Shown: positions 8,666-18,480, counted from the first letter of the stretch. The stretch: DNA of 64,000 nucleotides from Variovorax sp. 679 (GCF_003952185.1 NZ_RXFS01000003.1:558001-622000), one strand, 5' to 3'. Notes: generated by a model from the letters alone, not told the origin. Translations and numbers: made by a program.

Positions 8666-9723
8666 TTTTTGTCTACCTTTACGAGTCGAAATCTGCCGCG
8701 GGACTGTGCCACGATCTCTTCGAAATAATTGGAGTTCATCACGAACACGTGCGCGCCCGGCGGCAGCGACTCGAGCGCGCGATCGGGAGAGACGATGGCC
8801 AGCCCCGTGCCGGCCATGTACTTGCCTTGCTTGACCGGGTTGATGTCGATCGCCACGTCGAATTTCACGCCTGCGGCGCGAAGGTGGTGCGAAAAGATGA
8901 CGCCCTTGGAAGAGGCGCCCCAGATCGCCATGGGCCCGGAATCGGCGAGCGCAAGGGCCTTGCTCTGTTCGACACCGGCCATGAAGTCGGCCGCCAACGC
9001 GATCGACTCGCGCGGCGGCGCTACAGCCTGCCGCAACGATGCGAGGTCTGCGACGACATAGAGATACTGGCCGCCGAACACGTGTCCCGCCTCATGGACG
9101 CATTCGAACATCCTCTCGAAGTCCGTCGCGCGAAAGTAGTTGACGTGCTCGTAGAAGATGTCGAACCAGGCACCGTGCCGGCAGATCCAGTCGAAGCACG
9201 GCACCTCGATGTAGATCTTGCCCTGCCCCCCATTGGCGTCGGCGATCTCCTTCAGGAATTCGAAGGGTTGCGGAATGTGCTCGAGCACGTGGCGAAGCAC
9301 GATGGTGTCCGCGGACAGCCCGAGTGCTCGCGAGAAGGGAGCGGCAACGACATGCGGGCTCTCACCCTCGAAGGCGGGGTCGATGCCGGTCGCTTCGTAG
9401 CCGGCTTCGCGCAGGTGGTTCAGAAAGTAGCCCTTGCCGCAGCCAACCTCGATCAGCGACGGCGTCTGAAAGTGACGCCTGATGATGCTCAGCACGGCGT
9501 CCAGGTGCTCTCGGAAGACCGACGAGCATGCCTGCTCGTTTTGGTAATCGGCGTCATAGGTCAGCAGCGCCGGGTCGAATGCCTCGTTGAAAACAAGCCC
9601 CGTGACCTCGTCCCACACCAGGACCATGTCGCCCCGGGCCGAGCCGATGCCCTCCTCGACGCTGTCGAACACGCGGTTCTGCAGGACAGGCAGCCCCTCG
9701 ATGCGCAAGAGTTCACGATGCAT
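8662..9723 (-). CDS. Class I SAM-dependent methyltransferase with C-terminal Rossmann-like domain
   Basis: 353 aa. The SAM motif I is LIEVGCGKGYFL, about 90 residues in, followed by LRHVLEHIPQP, typical of Methyltransf_11/23 proteins. The C-terminal third (AIWGASSKGVIF, then INPVKQGKYMAGTG) resembles the C-terminal domain of NovU/TylC3-type sugar C-methyltransferases, but the N-terminal Cys-rich zinc region of those enzymes is absent. It probably methylates a nucleotide sugar or glycan intermediate. The start overlaps the stop of the upstream ketoreductase by 11 bases. Confidence 0.85.
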   Translation of the reverse strand: MHRELLRIEGLPVLQNRVFDSVEEGIGSARGDMVLVWDEVTGLVFNEAFDPALLTYDADYQNEQACSSVFREHLDAVLSIIRRHFQTPSLIEVGCGKGYFLNHLREAGYEATGIDPAFEGESPHVVAAPFSRALGLSADTIVLRHVLEHIPQPFEFLKEIADANGGQGKIYIEVPCFDWICRHGAWFDIFYEHVNYFRATDFERMFECVHEAGHVFGGQYLYVVADLASLRQAVAPPRESIALAADFMAGVEQSKALALADSGPMAIWGASSKGVIFSHHLRAAGVKFDVAIDINPVKQGKYMAGTGLAIVSPDRALESLPPGAHVFVMNSNYFEEIVAQSRGRFRLVKVDKK

Positions 9724-10567
9724 CGGCCACCTCCCGCGTCAGTCGAATCAGTTTGGCATTGCTGCCCCAGAACGCCATCGGCTCGTAACTCGGATAGGGA
9801 AAGTGTCCCAGGGCGAGCTCGATCGGCGAGCCAAGGGAATCGCGCCAGCCCTCGACGAGCGAGCGCACCGAGGTGGGCCGGCCCGAGCAGACATTGACGA
9901 TCCCGTGCGCCGCGTGGCCGAGGGCCAGGGCCACGAGGTGCTGCGCCACGTCGGCCACGGGCAGGAAATCGCGCAATTGCTCGCCGCCAGACATCCGGAA
10001 CTCGGCATCGCCACGCCCGGCGGCCGCCATGAACTGGGTGTACAACGCGCCCGGCGCCTGCCCTTCGCCGTACATGTAGAACAGCCGCGCCCACGTCAGG
10101 CGAACCTGGCTGTCCGCGGCCAGGAACTCGAGCTCCCGACGCAATGCATCCTTCGCGAAGCCGTAGGGGTTGCGAGGATCCGTCGGAAGCGATTCGTCGA
10201 GCTCGCCGGATTGCATGCCGTATTCGAAGCAGGTGCCGGCACACACCAGCGTCGACAGCCCGGCCTTCACGAGCTGTTCGAGAAACCGGTACTGCTCGCC
10301 CAGGTGCGTGTCGAAATGATGCCGCGATTGGTAGTTCGGCAGGCCGCTCCACGCCAGATGAATAAGCGCATCGGGCCGTCCAAGCCATTCGAAGGCGCCT
10401 TCGGAAGCCGCGCTCATGTCAGCCGCCACATGCGCGACGCCCTCTGGAAGCCAGGCGCCCGCGCCCCGCCTCGACACGGCGACGACGTGGACGCCGGGCA
10501 GCAAGGACAACCGGCGAACCACGTGCCGGCCGATGAAACCGCTGGCACCGGTGACTGCGACCTTCAT
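9713..10567 (-). CDS. NAD-dependent epimerase/reductase, probable CDP-4-keto-sugar reductase
   Basis: 284 aa extended SDR. The Rossmann motif is VTGASGFIG at residues 5-13, and NPYGFAKDALRRE provides the YxxxK pair. The ATG at 10567 overlaps the stop of the C-methyltransferase as ATGA; the frame is open further 5' but that is a shadow. In CDP-branched-sugar pathways the last step after dehydration, epimerisation and C-methylation is a C4 ketoreduction by such an SDR, which is the inferred role. It could instead be a C2 or C4 epimerase. Confidence 0.85.
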   Translation of the reverse strand: MKVAVTGASGFIGRHVVRRLSLLPGVHVVAVSRRGAGAWLPEGVAHVAADMSAASEGAFEWLGRPDALIHLAWSGLPNYQSRHHFDTHLGEQYRFLEQLVKAGLSTLVCAGTCFEYGMQSGELDESLPTDPRNPYGFAKDALRRELEFLAADSQVRLTWARLFYMYGEGQAPGALYTQFMAAAGRGDAEFRMSGGEQLRDFLPVADVAQHLVALALGHAAHGIVNVCSGRPTSVRSLVEGWRDSLGSPIELALGHFPYPSYEPMAFWGSNAKLIRLTREVADAS

Positions 10568-11790
10568 AGGACTTCCAGGCCGGGCACGGCGCAGACGAAC
10601 TGCCCACCCCACTCGCGGATGTAGGCCAGCTGGCTCATCACTTCCGCCTTGAGGTTCCAAGGAAGGATCAGCACGTAGTCGGGCTTTTCGCGCTGAAGGC
10701 GCGCCTCGTCCACGATCGGAATGCGGCTGCCGGGCATGTACTGGCCCTGCTTGGCGGGATTCCTGTCGACAACCCAGGGCAGCAGGCCGGGCCGAATGCC
10801 GGCGTAGTTGAGCAAGGTGTTGCCCTTGGCCGCGGCGCCATAGGCACCGACGCGCTTGCCGGCCCTGCGGGCCTCGATCAGGAAGGTGACGATGCCGTCG
10901 CGCACGTCGTCGGCCCGCGACTGGAAGCCTTCGTAGTAGGCCGGGGTCGTCAGTCCGGCATCCAATTCGACGGCCAGCAGGCGCGCCACGGTTGCCTCGA
11001 CCGCACGCTCACCCGTGTCGCGACGTTGCGCGAAGACCCGCAGGCTGCCGCCATGCGTGGCGAGCTCCTCGACATCGAAGACGCACAAGCCATTGGCCTC
11101 GAACAGCCGATGCACCGCGCTCAGGGACAGGTAGGAAAAATGCTCGTGATAGATGGTGTCGAACTGACAGTCGGCCACCAGCCGCATCAGGTGTGGAAAC
11201 TCGAAGGTGGCCACCCCATGCGGCTTCAGCAGCTCAGCAAAGCCGGCCACAAAGTCGTTGATGTCCGGCACGTGGGCCAGCACATTGTTGGCGGCGATTA
11301 GGTCCGCGGCCTTACCCTCGGCAACCAGTTGCCGGGCCAGTGCCACGCCGAAGAACGCCTCGACCACGCTCAGGCCCTTCTCGCGCGCAGCGCGTGCCGT
11401 GCCGGCCGTCGGTTCGATGCCTGTGCAGGGGATACCGGCCTGCTGCACATATTGGAGCAGGTAGCCGTCGTTGGCAGCCACCTCGACCACGTGCGATGCT
11501 GGTGACAGTGCAAAACGCCGCACGACCTCATCGACGTAGCGCTTGCTGTGCGCGAGCCAACTCGTCGAATACGAACTGAAGTAGGCGTAGTCGCTGGAGA
11601 AGAGCTCCGCGTAGTGCGCGTAGTCCTCGGTCTGGACGAGCCAGCATTGGGAACAGGCGAGCACGCGCAACGGATACCACTTTTCCGGTGCTGCGAGTTG
11701 CGCGGCGCCCAGGTAGGCATTCGAAGGCGGGGATGAGCCCAGGTCCATGAGTTGCAGCGACAGTTCTGCGTGGCAATGGCGGCACTTCAT
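10564..11790 (-). CDS. Nucleotide-sugar C-methyltransferase (NovU/TylC3 type)
   Basis: 408 aa. It has the three-part layout of sugar C-methyltransferases: an N-terminal zinc site (CRHCH at 3-7 and CSQCW near residue 65), a SAM domain with VVEVAANDGYLLQY, and a C-terminal domain beginning VGAYGAAAKGNTLLNYAG. These enzymes add a methyl carbon at C3 (or C5) of 4-keto-6-deoxy nucleotide sugars. The neighbours rfbF and rfbG supply CDP-4-keto-6-deoxyglucose and the cupin epimerase sits one base upstream, so a CDP-3-C-methyl-6-deoxyhexose is the expected product. The ATG at 11790 is preferred over an upstream in-frame start because the zinc motif begins here. Confidence 0.88.
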   Translation of the reverse strand: MKCRHCHAELSLQLMDLGSSPPSNAYLGAAQLAAPEKWYPLRVLACSQCWLVQTEDYAHYAELFSSDYAYFSSYSTSWLAHSKRYVDEVVRRFALSPASHVVEVAANDGYLLQYVQQAGIPCTGIEPTAGTARAAREKGLSVVEAFFGVALARQLVAEGKAADLIAANNVLAHVPDINDFVAGFAELLKPHGVATFEFPHLMRLVADCQFDTIYHEHFSYLSLSAVHRLFEANGLCVFDVEELATHGGSLRVFAQRRDTGERAVEATVARLLAVELDAGLTTPAYYEGFQSRADDVRDGIVTFLIEARRAGKRVGAYGAAAKGNTLLNYAGIRPGLLPWVVDRNPAKQGQYMPGSRIPIVDEARLQREKPDYVLILPWNLKAEVMSQLAYIREWGGQFVCAVPGLEVL

Positions 11791-11791
11791 G

Positions 11792-12346
11792 TCAGACACC
11801 GCGAAAGTCGGAAGGGATGAAAGGGTGCGCGGCATCGCGTGCGGACAGGTCTGCGAACGCGAGCGGCCAGGCGATGGCAAGCGCGGTGTCTGCGGGGTTC
11901 AGCCCGCCTTCGGCGCCTTGCACGTAGGGAGTGGTATGTAAATACAGCAATTCGGTGTCGTCGGCGAGTGTCTGGAAGCCGTGTGCGAATCCCTTGGGGA
12001 TGAACAGGCTGCGCGCGTTCTCGGCGCTCAATTCTTCGGCGTGCCAGGCCAGGAAGGTCGGCGAATCCCTGCGCAGATCGACGGCAACGTCGAAGACCTT
12101 GCCGCGCAGGCAACTGACCAGCTTGTCTTCGGCATGCGGCGGGTACTGGAAATGCAGCCCGCGCACTGAGCCGCGCCGGTGCGTCAAGGTGTGATTCATC
12201 TGGGCGACCGGCTGCGAAAACCCCGCAGAGGCCAGTTCCTCGGCACAGAAGAAGCGGCTGAAGAACCCGCGCGAGTCCTCCAGCTTGTGCCGCTGTATCA
12301 GCTTGAGCCCGCCGAGGCGGGTGGCGGTGACGTCAAACCTCGGCAT
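11792..12346 (-). CDS. Cupin nucleotide-sugar 3,5-(or 3-/5-)epimerase, RfbC-like
   Basis: 184 aa RmlC-family cupin. Conserved elements are RGSVRGLHFQYPP (His65), VFDVAVDLRRDSPTF and IPKGFAHGF. It is clearly distinct from the rfbC at 7359-7901, and its position between rfbG and the C-methyltransferase argues for a CDP-4-keto-6-deoxyhexose substrate. The ATG at 12346 lies 14 bases inside the end of rfbG. Whether it epimerises C3, C5 or both cannot be decided by eye. Confidence 0.85.
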   Translation of the reverse strand: MPRFDVTATRLGGLKLIQRHKLEDSRGFFSRFFCAEELASAGFSQPVAQMNHTLTHRRGSVRGLHFQYPPHAEDKLVSCLRGKVFDVAVDLRRDSPTFLAWHAEELSAENARSLFIPKGFAHGFQTLADDTELLYLHTTPYVQGAEGGLNPADTALAIAWPLAFADLSARDAAHPFIPSDFRGV

Positions 12347-13403
12347 GCGTTGCCCCGCGTTCGTGCGCCGCGATCTGCCCCAGGCTGACCACCTGCATGT
12401 CTTCACCCGCACGCCAGGCGCGATCCCATTCGACGATCCTGTCAAGCGCCTCGTCGAGCCTCCAGCGGGGGTGCCATCCCAGTTCGCTGCGTGCCCTGCT
12501 GCTGTCGAGCTTGAGGTAGCCGGCCTCGTGCACGGTCTTGGCATGCGTTTCCCGCCACTGCGTGCCTGGCACCTTGCCGACCAGGCGGTCCAAGAGTTGG
12601 CGCACGGGGATCGCGTCCTCGTCCGCGGGGCCGAAGTTCCAGGCGGAGGCCGCCAGCGCGTCGCCCTTGACGAGCCGCTCGGCCAGCATCAGATAACCCG
12701 AGAGCGGCTCCAGCACGTGCTGCCAGGGTCGGGTGGCACCGGCATAACGCACATCGAGCGCTCTTTGTGCCTGGAGAGCGCGGAAGAAATCGGGAACGAG
12801 TCGATCGTCGGCCCAGTCGCCGCCGCCGATCACGTTGCCGGCCCGTGCCGTGGCGACCGCCACACCGGCCTGCGCGAGGAAGGAAGCCCGGTAGGCGGCC
12901 GTTACCAGCTCGGCGCACGCCTTGCTGCTCGAATAGGGGTCGGCCCCGCCAAGCGCTTCGCTTTCCCGGTAGCCCCACAGCCACTCGCGGTTGTCGTAGC
13001 ACTTGTCGGTCGTGACATTCACGACCGCGCGCACGCCCTCGCAGGCGCGAACAGCCTCCAGCAGGTTGACGGTGCCCATCACGTTGGTGGCATAGGTCTC
13101 GGCCGGTTCCTGGTAGGAGTACCGAACCAGGGGCTGCGCGGCCAGATGAAAAACGATCTCCGGCATCGCCTCGCGAACGGCATGTTTGAGCGCTTGGCCG
13201 TCGCGCACGTCCGCAATCGCATGGCCCTGCAGCAGATCGGCGACGCGTGCCTGCGTGAACAGGTTGGTCGGCGTTGGCGGCGGCAGCGAGAAGCCGTGGA
13301 CTTCGGCACCGAGCGCATGCAGCCACATCGCCAGCCAACTTCCCTTGAAGCCGGTATGCCCCGTCACCAAGACGCGGCGGCCCTGCCAAGACAAGCGATT
13401 CAC
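12333..13403 (-). CDS. rfbG: CDP-glucose 4,6-dehydratase
   Basis: 356 aa, the usual RfbG length. It starts with a GTG at 13403 that overlaps the rfbF stop as GTGA; longer in-frame starts would run into rfbF. The motif VLVTGHTGFKGSWLA is characteristic of RfbG, and DPYSSSKACAE gives the Tyr-Lys pair. It makes CDP-4-keto-6-deoxyglucose, the branch point for 3,6-dideoxy and C-methyl sugars. Since no RfbH-type dehydrase is present in the window, a 3,6-dideoxyhexose is less likely than a branched 6-deoxyhexose. Confidence 0.93.
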   Translation of the reverse strand: MNRLSWQGRRVLVTGHTGFKGSWLAMWLHALGAEVHGFSLPPPTPTNLFTQARVADLLQGHAIADVRDGQALKHAVREAMPEIVFHLAAQPLVRYSYQEPAETYATNVMGTVNLLEAVRACEGVRAVVNVTTDKCYDNREWLWGYRESEALGGADPYSSSKACAELVTAAYRASFLAQAGVAVATARAGNVIGGGDWADDRLVPDFFRALQAQRALDVRYAGATRPWQHVLEPLSGYLMLAERLVKGDALAASAWNFGPADEDAIPVRQLLDRLVGKVPGTQWRETHAKTVHEAGYLKLDSSRARSELGWHPRWRLDEALDRIVEWDRAWRAGEDMQVVSLGQIAAHERGATHAEV

Positions 13404-14173
13404 GACCACGCCTTCCACGGCGCCGAATTGCTGGCCCAGAGTTGCTCCAGATAGGTCTTGTCGCGCAGCGTATCCATCGGCTGCCAGAAGCCGGCGTGTT
13501 CGAATGCCATCAACTGCCCGTCCCCGGATATCTTGGCCAGCGGCAGCCCCTCCCAACTGGTCTGATCGCCTTCGATGTAGTCGAGGCATCGGGGCGACAG
13601 AACGAAAAAACCACCATTGATCCAGCCGCCATCGCCGCGCGGCTTCTCGATGAAGCCCCGCACGGCATCACCATCGCGTTCGAGCGCGCCGTAGCGCCCG
13701 GCAGGTTGCACAGCGGTAACCGTCGCCAGGCGCCCATGCGCTCGATGAAAGTCGATCAGCTTGTCGATTCGCAGATCGGCCACGCCATCGCCATAGGTGA
13801 AGCAAAACGCCTCTTCGTTCTTGAGGTATTCGCCGACGCGCTTCAGGCGTCCACCTGTCATGGTCTCGTCGCCGGTGTCGACGAGCGTGACCTTCCAGGG
13901 TTCGGCATTGCGCTGGTGAACGTGCATTTCGTTGCTGCGCATGTCGAAGGTCACGTCGGACATGTGCAGGAAGTAGTTGGCGAAGTACTCCTTGATGACG
14001 TAGCCCTTGTAGCCGCAACAGATGATGAAGTCGTGGATGCCGTAGGCCGAGTACAGCTTCATGATGTGCCACAGCATGGGCTTGGCACCGATCTCGATCA
14101 TGGGCTTCGGCTTGAGATGCGTCTCTTCGGAAATGCGCGTCCCCAGGCCGCCCGCCAGAATGACTGCTTTCAT
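13400..14173 (-). CDS. rfbF: Glucose-1-phosphate cytidylyltransferase
   Basis: 257 aa, matching the family length. The nucleotidyltransferase signature is VILAGGLGTRISEETHLKPKPMIEIG at the N-terminus, with CFTYGDGVAD and WINGGFFVL further on. It activates glucose-1-phosphate to CDP-glucose for RfbG. The ATG at 14173 is directly before the signature; a longer open frame upstream has no support. The gap to the glycosyltransferase stop is 28 bases. Confidence 0.95.
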   Translation of the reverse strand: MKAVILAGGLGTRISEETHLKPKPMIEIGAKPMLWHIMKLYSAYGIHDFIICCGYKGYVIKEYFANYFLHMSDVTFDMRSNEMHVHQRNAEPWKVTLVDTGDETMTGGRLKRVGEYLKNEEAFCFTYGDGVADLRIDKLIDFHRAHGRLATVTAVQPAGRYGALERDGDAVRGFIEKPRGDGGWINGGFFVLSPRCLDYIEGDQTSWEGLPLAKISGDGQLMAFEHAGFWQPMDTLRDKTYLEQLWASNSAPWKAWS

Positions 14174-14201
14174 ACGCGACAGGCCCCGCAAACAACGCTG
14201 T

Positions 14202-15563
14202 TCATCGAAAGAATCGACGAAGGCCAAGCTTCGTCGCCATTTTTACCAATGGATGGCTACGCCATCGCTGCACCTTTTGCGCCAATTCCAGGAATTGGCG
14301 CTCCGATGTGTCGGCACGTGCCAGCGCATCCGCCTCGCTGCGCCTGCAGATCGACAACTCGAGTGCCACTTCGTTGCGCTGCCACGCGAGCCGATCGATT
14401 TCCGCCGACAGTTGAACGCGCTGCTCGTCCTTCTCCTGCTCCAGTCGATCAGCATCCTTTTCCAGTTGCGCGATGGCTTCGCTCGCCTGCTTCATCCACC
14501 CGACGACGTGGTCCAGCAACTCGTCGGCGTCGGCGGCGGTGCCAGCCACTGACGCAGTCGCCATGCGACCGACGAGCGGAAGCCTGAACACTTCGCGTCC
14601 CACACTTCGTGGCTGCACCTTGACGCCCTCGATCAACGAAAACGCCGTCTTCCAGTCACCGAGGCGAAACCCGGCGACCTGGGCCGCAATGACTTTTTCC
14701 CGGTCCGGCAGGCTGACGCCGGTCGGCGCGCTCCAGGCGCCCTTGTAACGCTTTTCGGCGATCGCGCGAAGCGCCAGATACTCTTCAGGCGAAAAGAGAC
14801 CTTTGCGCGCGATCTCGCGATCCAGCCGCTCGAACACCGAATGCCACGAAGTGATGTGCGAGGCATTGAACCCTCGGCTGGCCTGGTCGGCATGCGCGAA
14901 GAAAACGGCACCGGGCTGATTGCGCAGGTAGACCGGATACTCGCAAAAGATCTGGGCCTGGAAGTCGACGTCGCTTGGCAAGCCCGTGCACAGGTAAGGC
15001 GCGCCTAGGCACGCTAGGGTCTCCTGGCGCCACAGTATGGAAGTCCATACATAGTGGCCGTGGCGCAGCCACTCCGCGAGGTGCTCGCGCGGTTGCAGCA
15101 ATCCGAAGCGAAACTGGTCGAGCGGCGAGGGATACGTGCCGTGCAGGACGCCCTCGGCATCTCGCACCTCGGTCACGAACACCGCGGCACCCACCTCGGC
15201 ACGTGTCTCGAGGATCTGATACGCGTCGTGCAGAAAATCGGGCAACAGCCAGTCGTCGTCCGCCAAGGGTACGAAATAGGCCGTCGAAACGTGCGCCAGC
15301 GCGTCCTGGTAGTTGCCGGTAGAGCCGATATTCTCGGGCCGCCTCAGGTAGCGTACGCGTGGGTCCTGCACCATGAGAGAAAACACGTATGCTTCGGTTT
15401 CGTCCGTCGAGGCGTTGTCGAACACGTGCACCAGCACCGGCACACGGCGCTCCTGCAGGACGCTTTCAATTGCCTTCTGCAGCTGCACCCGCCGGTTGAA
15501 GGTGGGAATGATGACCGTGATTGTGTGGGTTGACTCCTTGGTCATCAACTCATGACCGCTCAC
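14202..15563 (-). CDS. Family 2 glycosyltransferase with C-terminal coiled coil
   Basis: 453 aa. The GT-A fold occupies about residues 13-235: VIIPTFNRR, then FDNASTDET and the metal-binding LADDDW (Asp102-104). Residues about 345-430 are rich in Glu, Arg, Gln and Leu in a heptad-like pattern and look like a coiled coil, a feature of large rhamnan-type or O-antigen glycosyltransferases and of length-control proteins. The GTG at 15563 overlaps the rfbA stop and has AAGG upstream; an ATG at 15545 is an alternative. It is probably the only classical glycosyltransferase in the visible part of the operon, so others must lie beyond the left edge or elsewhere. Confidence 0.85.
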   Translation of the reverse strand: MSGHELMTKESTHTITVIIPTFNRRVQLQKAIESVLQERRVPVLVHVFDNASTDETEAYVFSLMVQDPRVRYLRRPENIGSTGNYQDALAHVSTAYFVPLADDDWLLPDFLHDAYQILETRAEVGAAVFVTEVRDAEGVLHGTYPSPLDQFRFGLLQPREHLAEWLRHGHYVWTSILWRQETLACLGAPYLCTGLPSDVDFQAQIFCEYPVYLRNQPGAVFFAHADQASRGFNASHITSWHSVFERLDREIARKGLFSPEEYLALRAIAEKRYKGAWSAPTGVSLPDREKVIAAQVAGFRLGDWKTAFSLIEGVKVQPRSVGREVFRLPLVGRMATASVAGTAADADELLDHVVGWMKQASEAIAQLEKDADRLEQEKDEQRVQLSAEIDRLAWQRNEVALELSICRRSEADALARADTSERQFLELAQKVQRWRSHPLVKMATKLGLRRFFR

Positions 15564-16447
15564 GAACGCACCTTGTCCGTCAACAGGTGCCTCAGGTATT
15601 TGCCATACCCGCTCTTCTCGAGCGGTGCGGCGAGCTTCTCGAGCTGGGCAGTGTCAATGAACCCGTTGCGCCATGCGATCTCTTCCGGGCAGGCAATCTT
15701 CAGCCCTTGCCGATGCTCCAGCGTTGCAATGAACTGCCCCGCTTCCAGCAGGCTGTCGTGCGTGCCCGTGTCCAGCCATGCATAGCCGCGCTGCATGATC
15801 TGCACGTTCAACTGGTCGCGGTCGAGATAGGCTTGGTTCACCGCGGTGATCTCCAACTCCCCGCGTGCACTGGGTTTGACGGCCTTGGCGATATCCACCA
15901 CATGGTTGTCGTAGAAGTACAGCCCCGTCACCGCATAGCTGCTCTTCGGCTTCAGCGGCTTCTCTTCGATGCTGCTGGCCTTGCCCTTGGCGTCGAAGGC
16001 CACCACGCCGTAGCGCTCCGGGTCCTGAACGTGGTACGCGAACACCGTGGCTCCGGAGGTCTTCGTGTCTGCATCGGACAGCAGATGCACGAAGTCGTGC
16101 CCATAGAAGATGTTGTCCCCCAGCACCAGCGCGCTGGGATCGTTGCCCACGAACTTGTCGCCAATGATGAACGCCTGCGCAAGCCCGTCAGGACTGGGCT
16201 GCACCGCGTACTGCAGGTTGATGCCCCACTGGCTCCCATCCCCCAGCAGTTGCTGGAATCGCGGCGTGTCCTGCGGCGTACTGATGATCAGGATGTCGCG
16301 CATGCCGCCCAGCATCAAGGTGCTCAGCGGGTAGTAGATCATCGGCTTGTCGTACACCGGCAGCAGCTGCTTGCTGAGCGCGAGGGTCGCGGGGTGCAGC
16401 CGGGTGCCCGAGCCACCGGCCAGGATGATGCCTTTGCGTTGCGTCAT
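15560..16447 (-). CDS. rfbA: Glucose-1-phosphate thymidylyltransferase
   Basis: 295 aa, the normal RmlA length. The signature [31 protein letters not shown] is intact, as are [10 protein letters not shown] and [11 protein letters not shown]. It makes dTDP-glucose, the substrate of RfbB. The ATG at 16447 is the first Met of the conserved core. The gene lies 20 bases after rfbD and its stop overlaps the next start. Confidence 0.97.
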   Translation of the reverse strand: MTQRKGIILAGGSGTRLHPATLALSKQLLPVYDKPMIYYPLSTLMLGGMRDILIISTPQDTPRFQQLLGDGSQWGINLQYAVQPSPDGLAQAFIIGDKFVGNDPSALVLGDNIFYGHDFVHLLSDADTKTSGATVFAYHVQDPERYGVVAFDAKGKASSIEEKPLKPKSSYAVTGLYFYDNHVVDIAKAVKPSARGELEITAVNQAYLDRDQLNVQIMQRGYAWLDTGTHDSLLEAGQFIATLEHRQGLKIACPEEIAWRNGFIDTAQLEKLAAPLEKSGYGKYLRHLLTDKVRS

Positions 16448-16467
16448 GTGTTCTCTTTGCGTGAAGT

Positions 16468-17358
16468 TCAAAGCGTTTCGCGCAGCATGCGCGCCACGCC
16501 TTCTTGCCAAGGTGGCAGGCGCAGGCCGAAGGTAGCCTGGAGCTTGGTGGTGTCCAGGCGCGAGTTGTGCGGGCGCTTCGCCGGGGTTGGAAAAGCACTG
16601 GTGGACACCGCTTCGACGGCCTCTGGGCCGGCCTTGAGTTCGACGCCCGCCGCCTTGGCTTGCTCGATCACGAAGCGCGCATAGCCATGCCAGGTGGTCT
16701 CGCCGCCGGCGATGGCGTGGTAGAGGCCGGCCTTTGCCGGGTCCTGAAGCGTCGCCCGGATGGCATGCGCCGTCACGTCGGCCAGCAGCTCTGCACCCGT
16801 GGGCGCGCCGAACTGGTCGTCGATGACGGTCAGCTTGTCGCGTTCCTTCGCCAGCCGCAGCATCGTCTTGGCGAAGTTGCCACCACGTGCGGCGTACACC
16901 CAGCTGGTGCGAAAGATCAGGTGCTTCGCGCAGCTCTGCGCCACCAGTTGCTCGCCTTCGAGCTTGGTGCGCCCGTACACGCTGAGCGGGCCGGTCGCGT
17001 CGTCTTCCTTCCAGGGCCTGGTGCCGCTGCCGTCGAAGACGTAGTCGGTCGAATAATGAACCATCAGCGCACCGATCTGCTGGGCCGCCTCGGCCACGAT
17101 TCCCGGCGAGGTGGCATTGAGCTTGCGCGCGAACTCGGGCTCGCTCTCGGCCTTGTCGACGGCGGTATGCGCCGCCGCATTGACGATCACGTCGGGACGC
17201 ACCTTCAGCACCGTCTCGGCCAGCTGCTCCGGCCGGCTGAAGTCGGCGTGGTAGTCGGTGCTGTCGAAATCGAGCGCGACCAGTTCACCCAGCGGCGCCA
17301 GGCTGCGCTGCAACTCCCAGCCAACCTGTCCACCCTTGCCCAGCAGCAAGAGCTTCAT
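16468..17358 (-). CDS. rfbD: dTDP-4-dehydrorhamnose reductase
   Basis: 296 aa. The N-terminus [15 protein letters not shown] is the usual RmlD Rossmann motif, and [11 protein letters not shown] holds the Tyr-Lys pair, with [10 protein letters not shown] before it. It reduces dTDP-4-keto-rhamnose to dTDP-L-rhamnose. The ATG at 17358 overlaps the stop of rfbB by four bases, so translation is coupled. Confidence 0.96.
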   Translation of the reverse strand: MKLLLLGKGGQVGWELQRSLAPLGELVALDFDSTDYHADFSRPEQLAETVLKVRPDVIVNAAAHTAVDKAESEPEFARKLNATSPGIVAEAAQQIGALMVHYSTDYVFDGSGTRPWKEDDATGPLSVYGRTKLEGEQLVAQSCAKHLIFRTSWVYAARGGNFAKTMLRLAKERDKLTVIDDQFGAPTGAELLADVTAHAIRATLQDPAKAGLYHAIAGGETTWHGYARFVIEQAKAAGVELKAGPEAVEAVSTSAFPTPAKRPHNSRLDTTKLQATFGLRLPPWQEGVARMLRETL

Positions 17359-18428
17359 GCCGCGGCCTTCGTCGTGTCGTATTGCTTCTCCACCCATTCG
17401 CGGTAGGCCCCGCTTTGCACGTTGCGCACCCACTCGCCATTGGCCAGATACCACTCGACGGTCTTGCGGATGCCGGTGTCGAAGGTTTCGGCGGGCTTCC
17501 AGCCGAGTTCGGCTTCGAGCTTGCGCGCGTCGATGGCATAGCGGCGGTCATGGCCGGGACGGTCCGTGACGTAGGTGATCTGTTCCTTGTACGGCTTGCC
17601 GTCGGCACGCGGGCGCAGCTCGTCGAGCAACGCACACACGGTGTTGACGATCTCGATGTTGGGCTTCTCGTTCCAGCCGCCGACGTTGTAGGTCTCGCCG
17701 AGCTTGCCGGCTTCGAGCACGCGACGAATGGCGCTGCAGTGGTCCTTCACGTAGAGCCAGTCGCGCACCTGCATGCCGTCGCCGTATACGGGCAGGTTCT
17801 TGCAGGCCAGCGCGTTGACGATCATCAGCGGGATCAGCTTCTCGGGGAAGTGGAAAGGACCGTAGTTGTTCGAGCAGTTGGTGGTCAGCACCGGCAGGCC
17901 GTAGGTGTGGTGCCAGGCGCGCACGAGGTGGTCGCTGGCGGCCTTGCTGGCCGAGTACGGGCTGTTGGGCTCGTACTTGTTCTCCTCGGTGAAGGCCGGG
18001 TCGGTCTTGGAGAGCGAGCCGTAGACCTCGTCGGTCGACACGTGCAGGAAGCGGAAGGCGGCCTTCTGATCGGCCGGCAGCGCGCCCCAGAAGCCGCGCA
18101 CCGATTCGAGCAGGCGAAAGGTGCCGAGCACGTTGGTCTGCACGAAGTCTTCGGGGCCGTGGATGGAGCGGTCGACGTGCGACTCGGCGGCGAAGTTCAC
18201 CACGGCGCGCGGCTTGTGTTCGGCCAGCAGGCGGTCGATCAGGGCGCTGTCGCCGATGTCGCCCTGCACGAAGATGTGCTTGGGGTTGCCCTTGAGCGAC
18301 GCGAGTGTCTCGAGGTTGCCCGCATAAGTCAGCTTGTCGAGGTTCACGACCGGCTCGTCGCTGTTCGCGATCCAGTCGAGTACGAAATTGGCGCCGATGA
18401 AGCCGGCACCGCCGGTAACCAGGATCAT
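17355..18428 (-). CDS. rfbB: dTDP-glucose 4,6-dehydratase
   Basis: 357 aa. [16 protein letters not shown] is the cofactor motif; [11 protein letters not shown] and [16 protein letters not shown] carry the catalytic Thr-Asp-Glu and Tyr-Lys residues. It is the first committed enzyme of dTDP-rhamnose synthesis and the first gene of the 18-gene minus-strand operon. AGGGGACTTC precedes the ATG. A TATAAT-like -10 (GATAAT on the minus strand at 18481-18486) lies about 50 bases upstream. Confidence 0.97.
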   Translation of the reverse strand: MILVTGGAGFIGANFVLDWIANSDEPVVNLDKLTYAGNLETLASLKGNPKHIFVQGDIGDSALIDRLLAEHKPRAVVNFAAESHVDRSIHGPEDFVQTNVLGTFRLLESVRGFWGALPADQKAAFRFLHVSTDEVYGSLSKTDPAFTEENKYEPNSPYSASKAASDHLVRAWHHTYGLPVLTTNCSNNYGPFHFPEKLIPLMIVNALACKNLPVYGDGMQVRDWLYVKDHCSAIRRVLEAGKLGETYNVGGWNEKPNIEIVNTVCALLDELRPRADGKPYKEQITYVTDRPGHDRRYAIDARKLEAELGWKPAETFDTGIRKTVEWYLANGEWVRNVQSGAYREWVEKQYDTTKAAA

Positions 18429-18480
18429 GAAGTCCCCTGCTGTTGTATGGAACGATCGCCCTGCGGCAGATCAACAGGCG

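Noticed and set aside
7359..12346. The two RfbC-like genes as a recent duplication
   Set aside because: The proteins at 7359-7901 and 11792-12346 differ in most positions outside the core and in neighbours, so they are separate lineages with likely different substrates.
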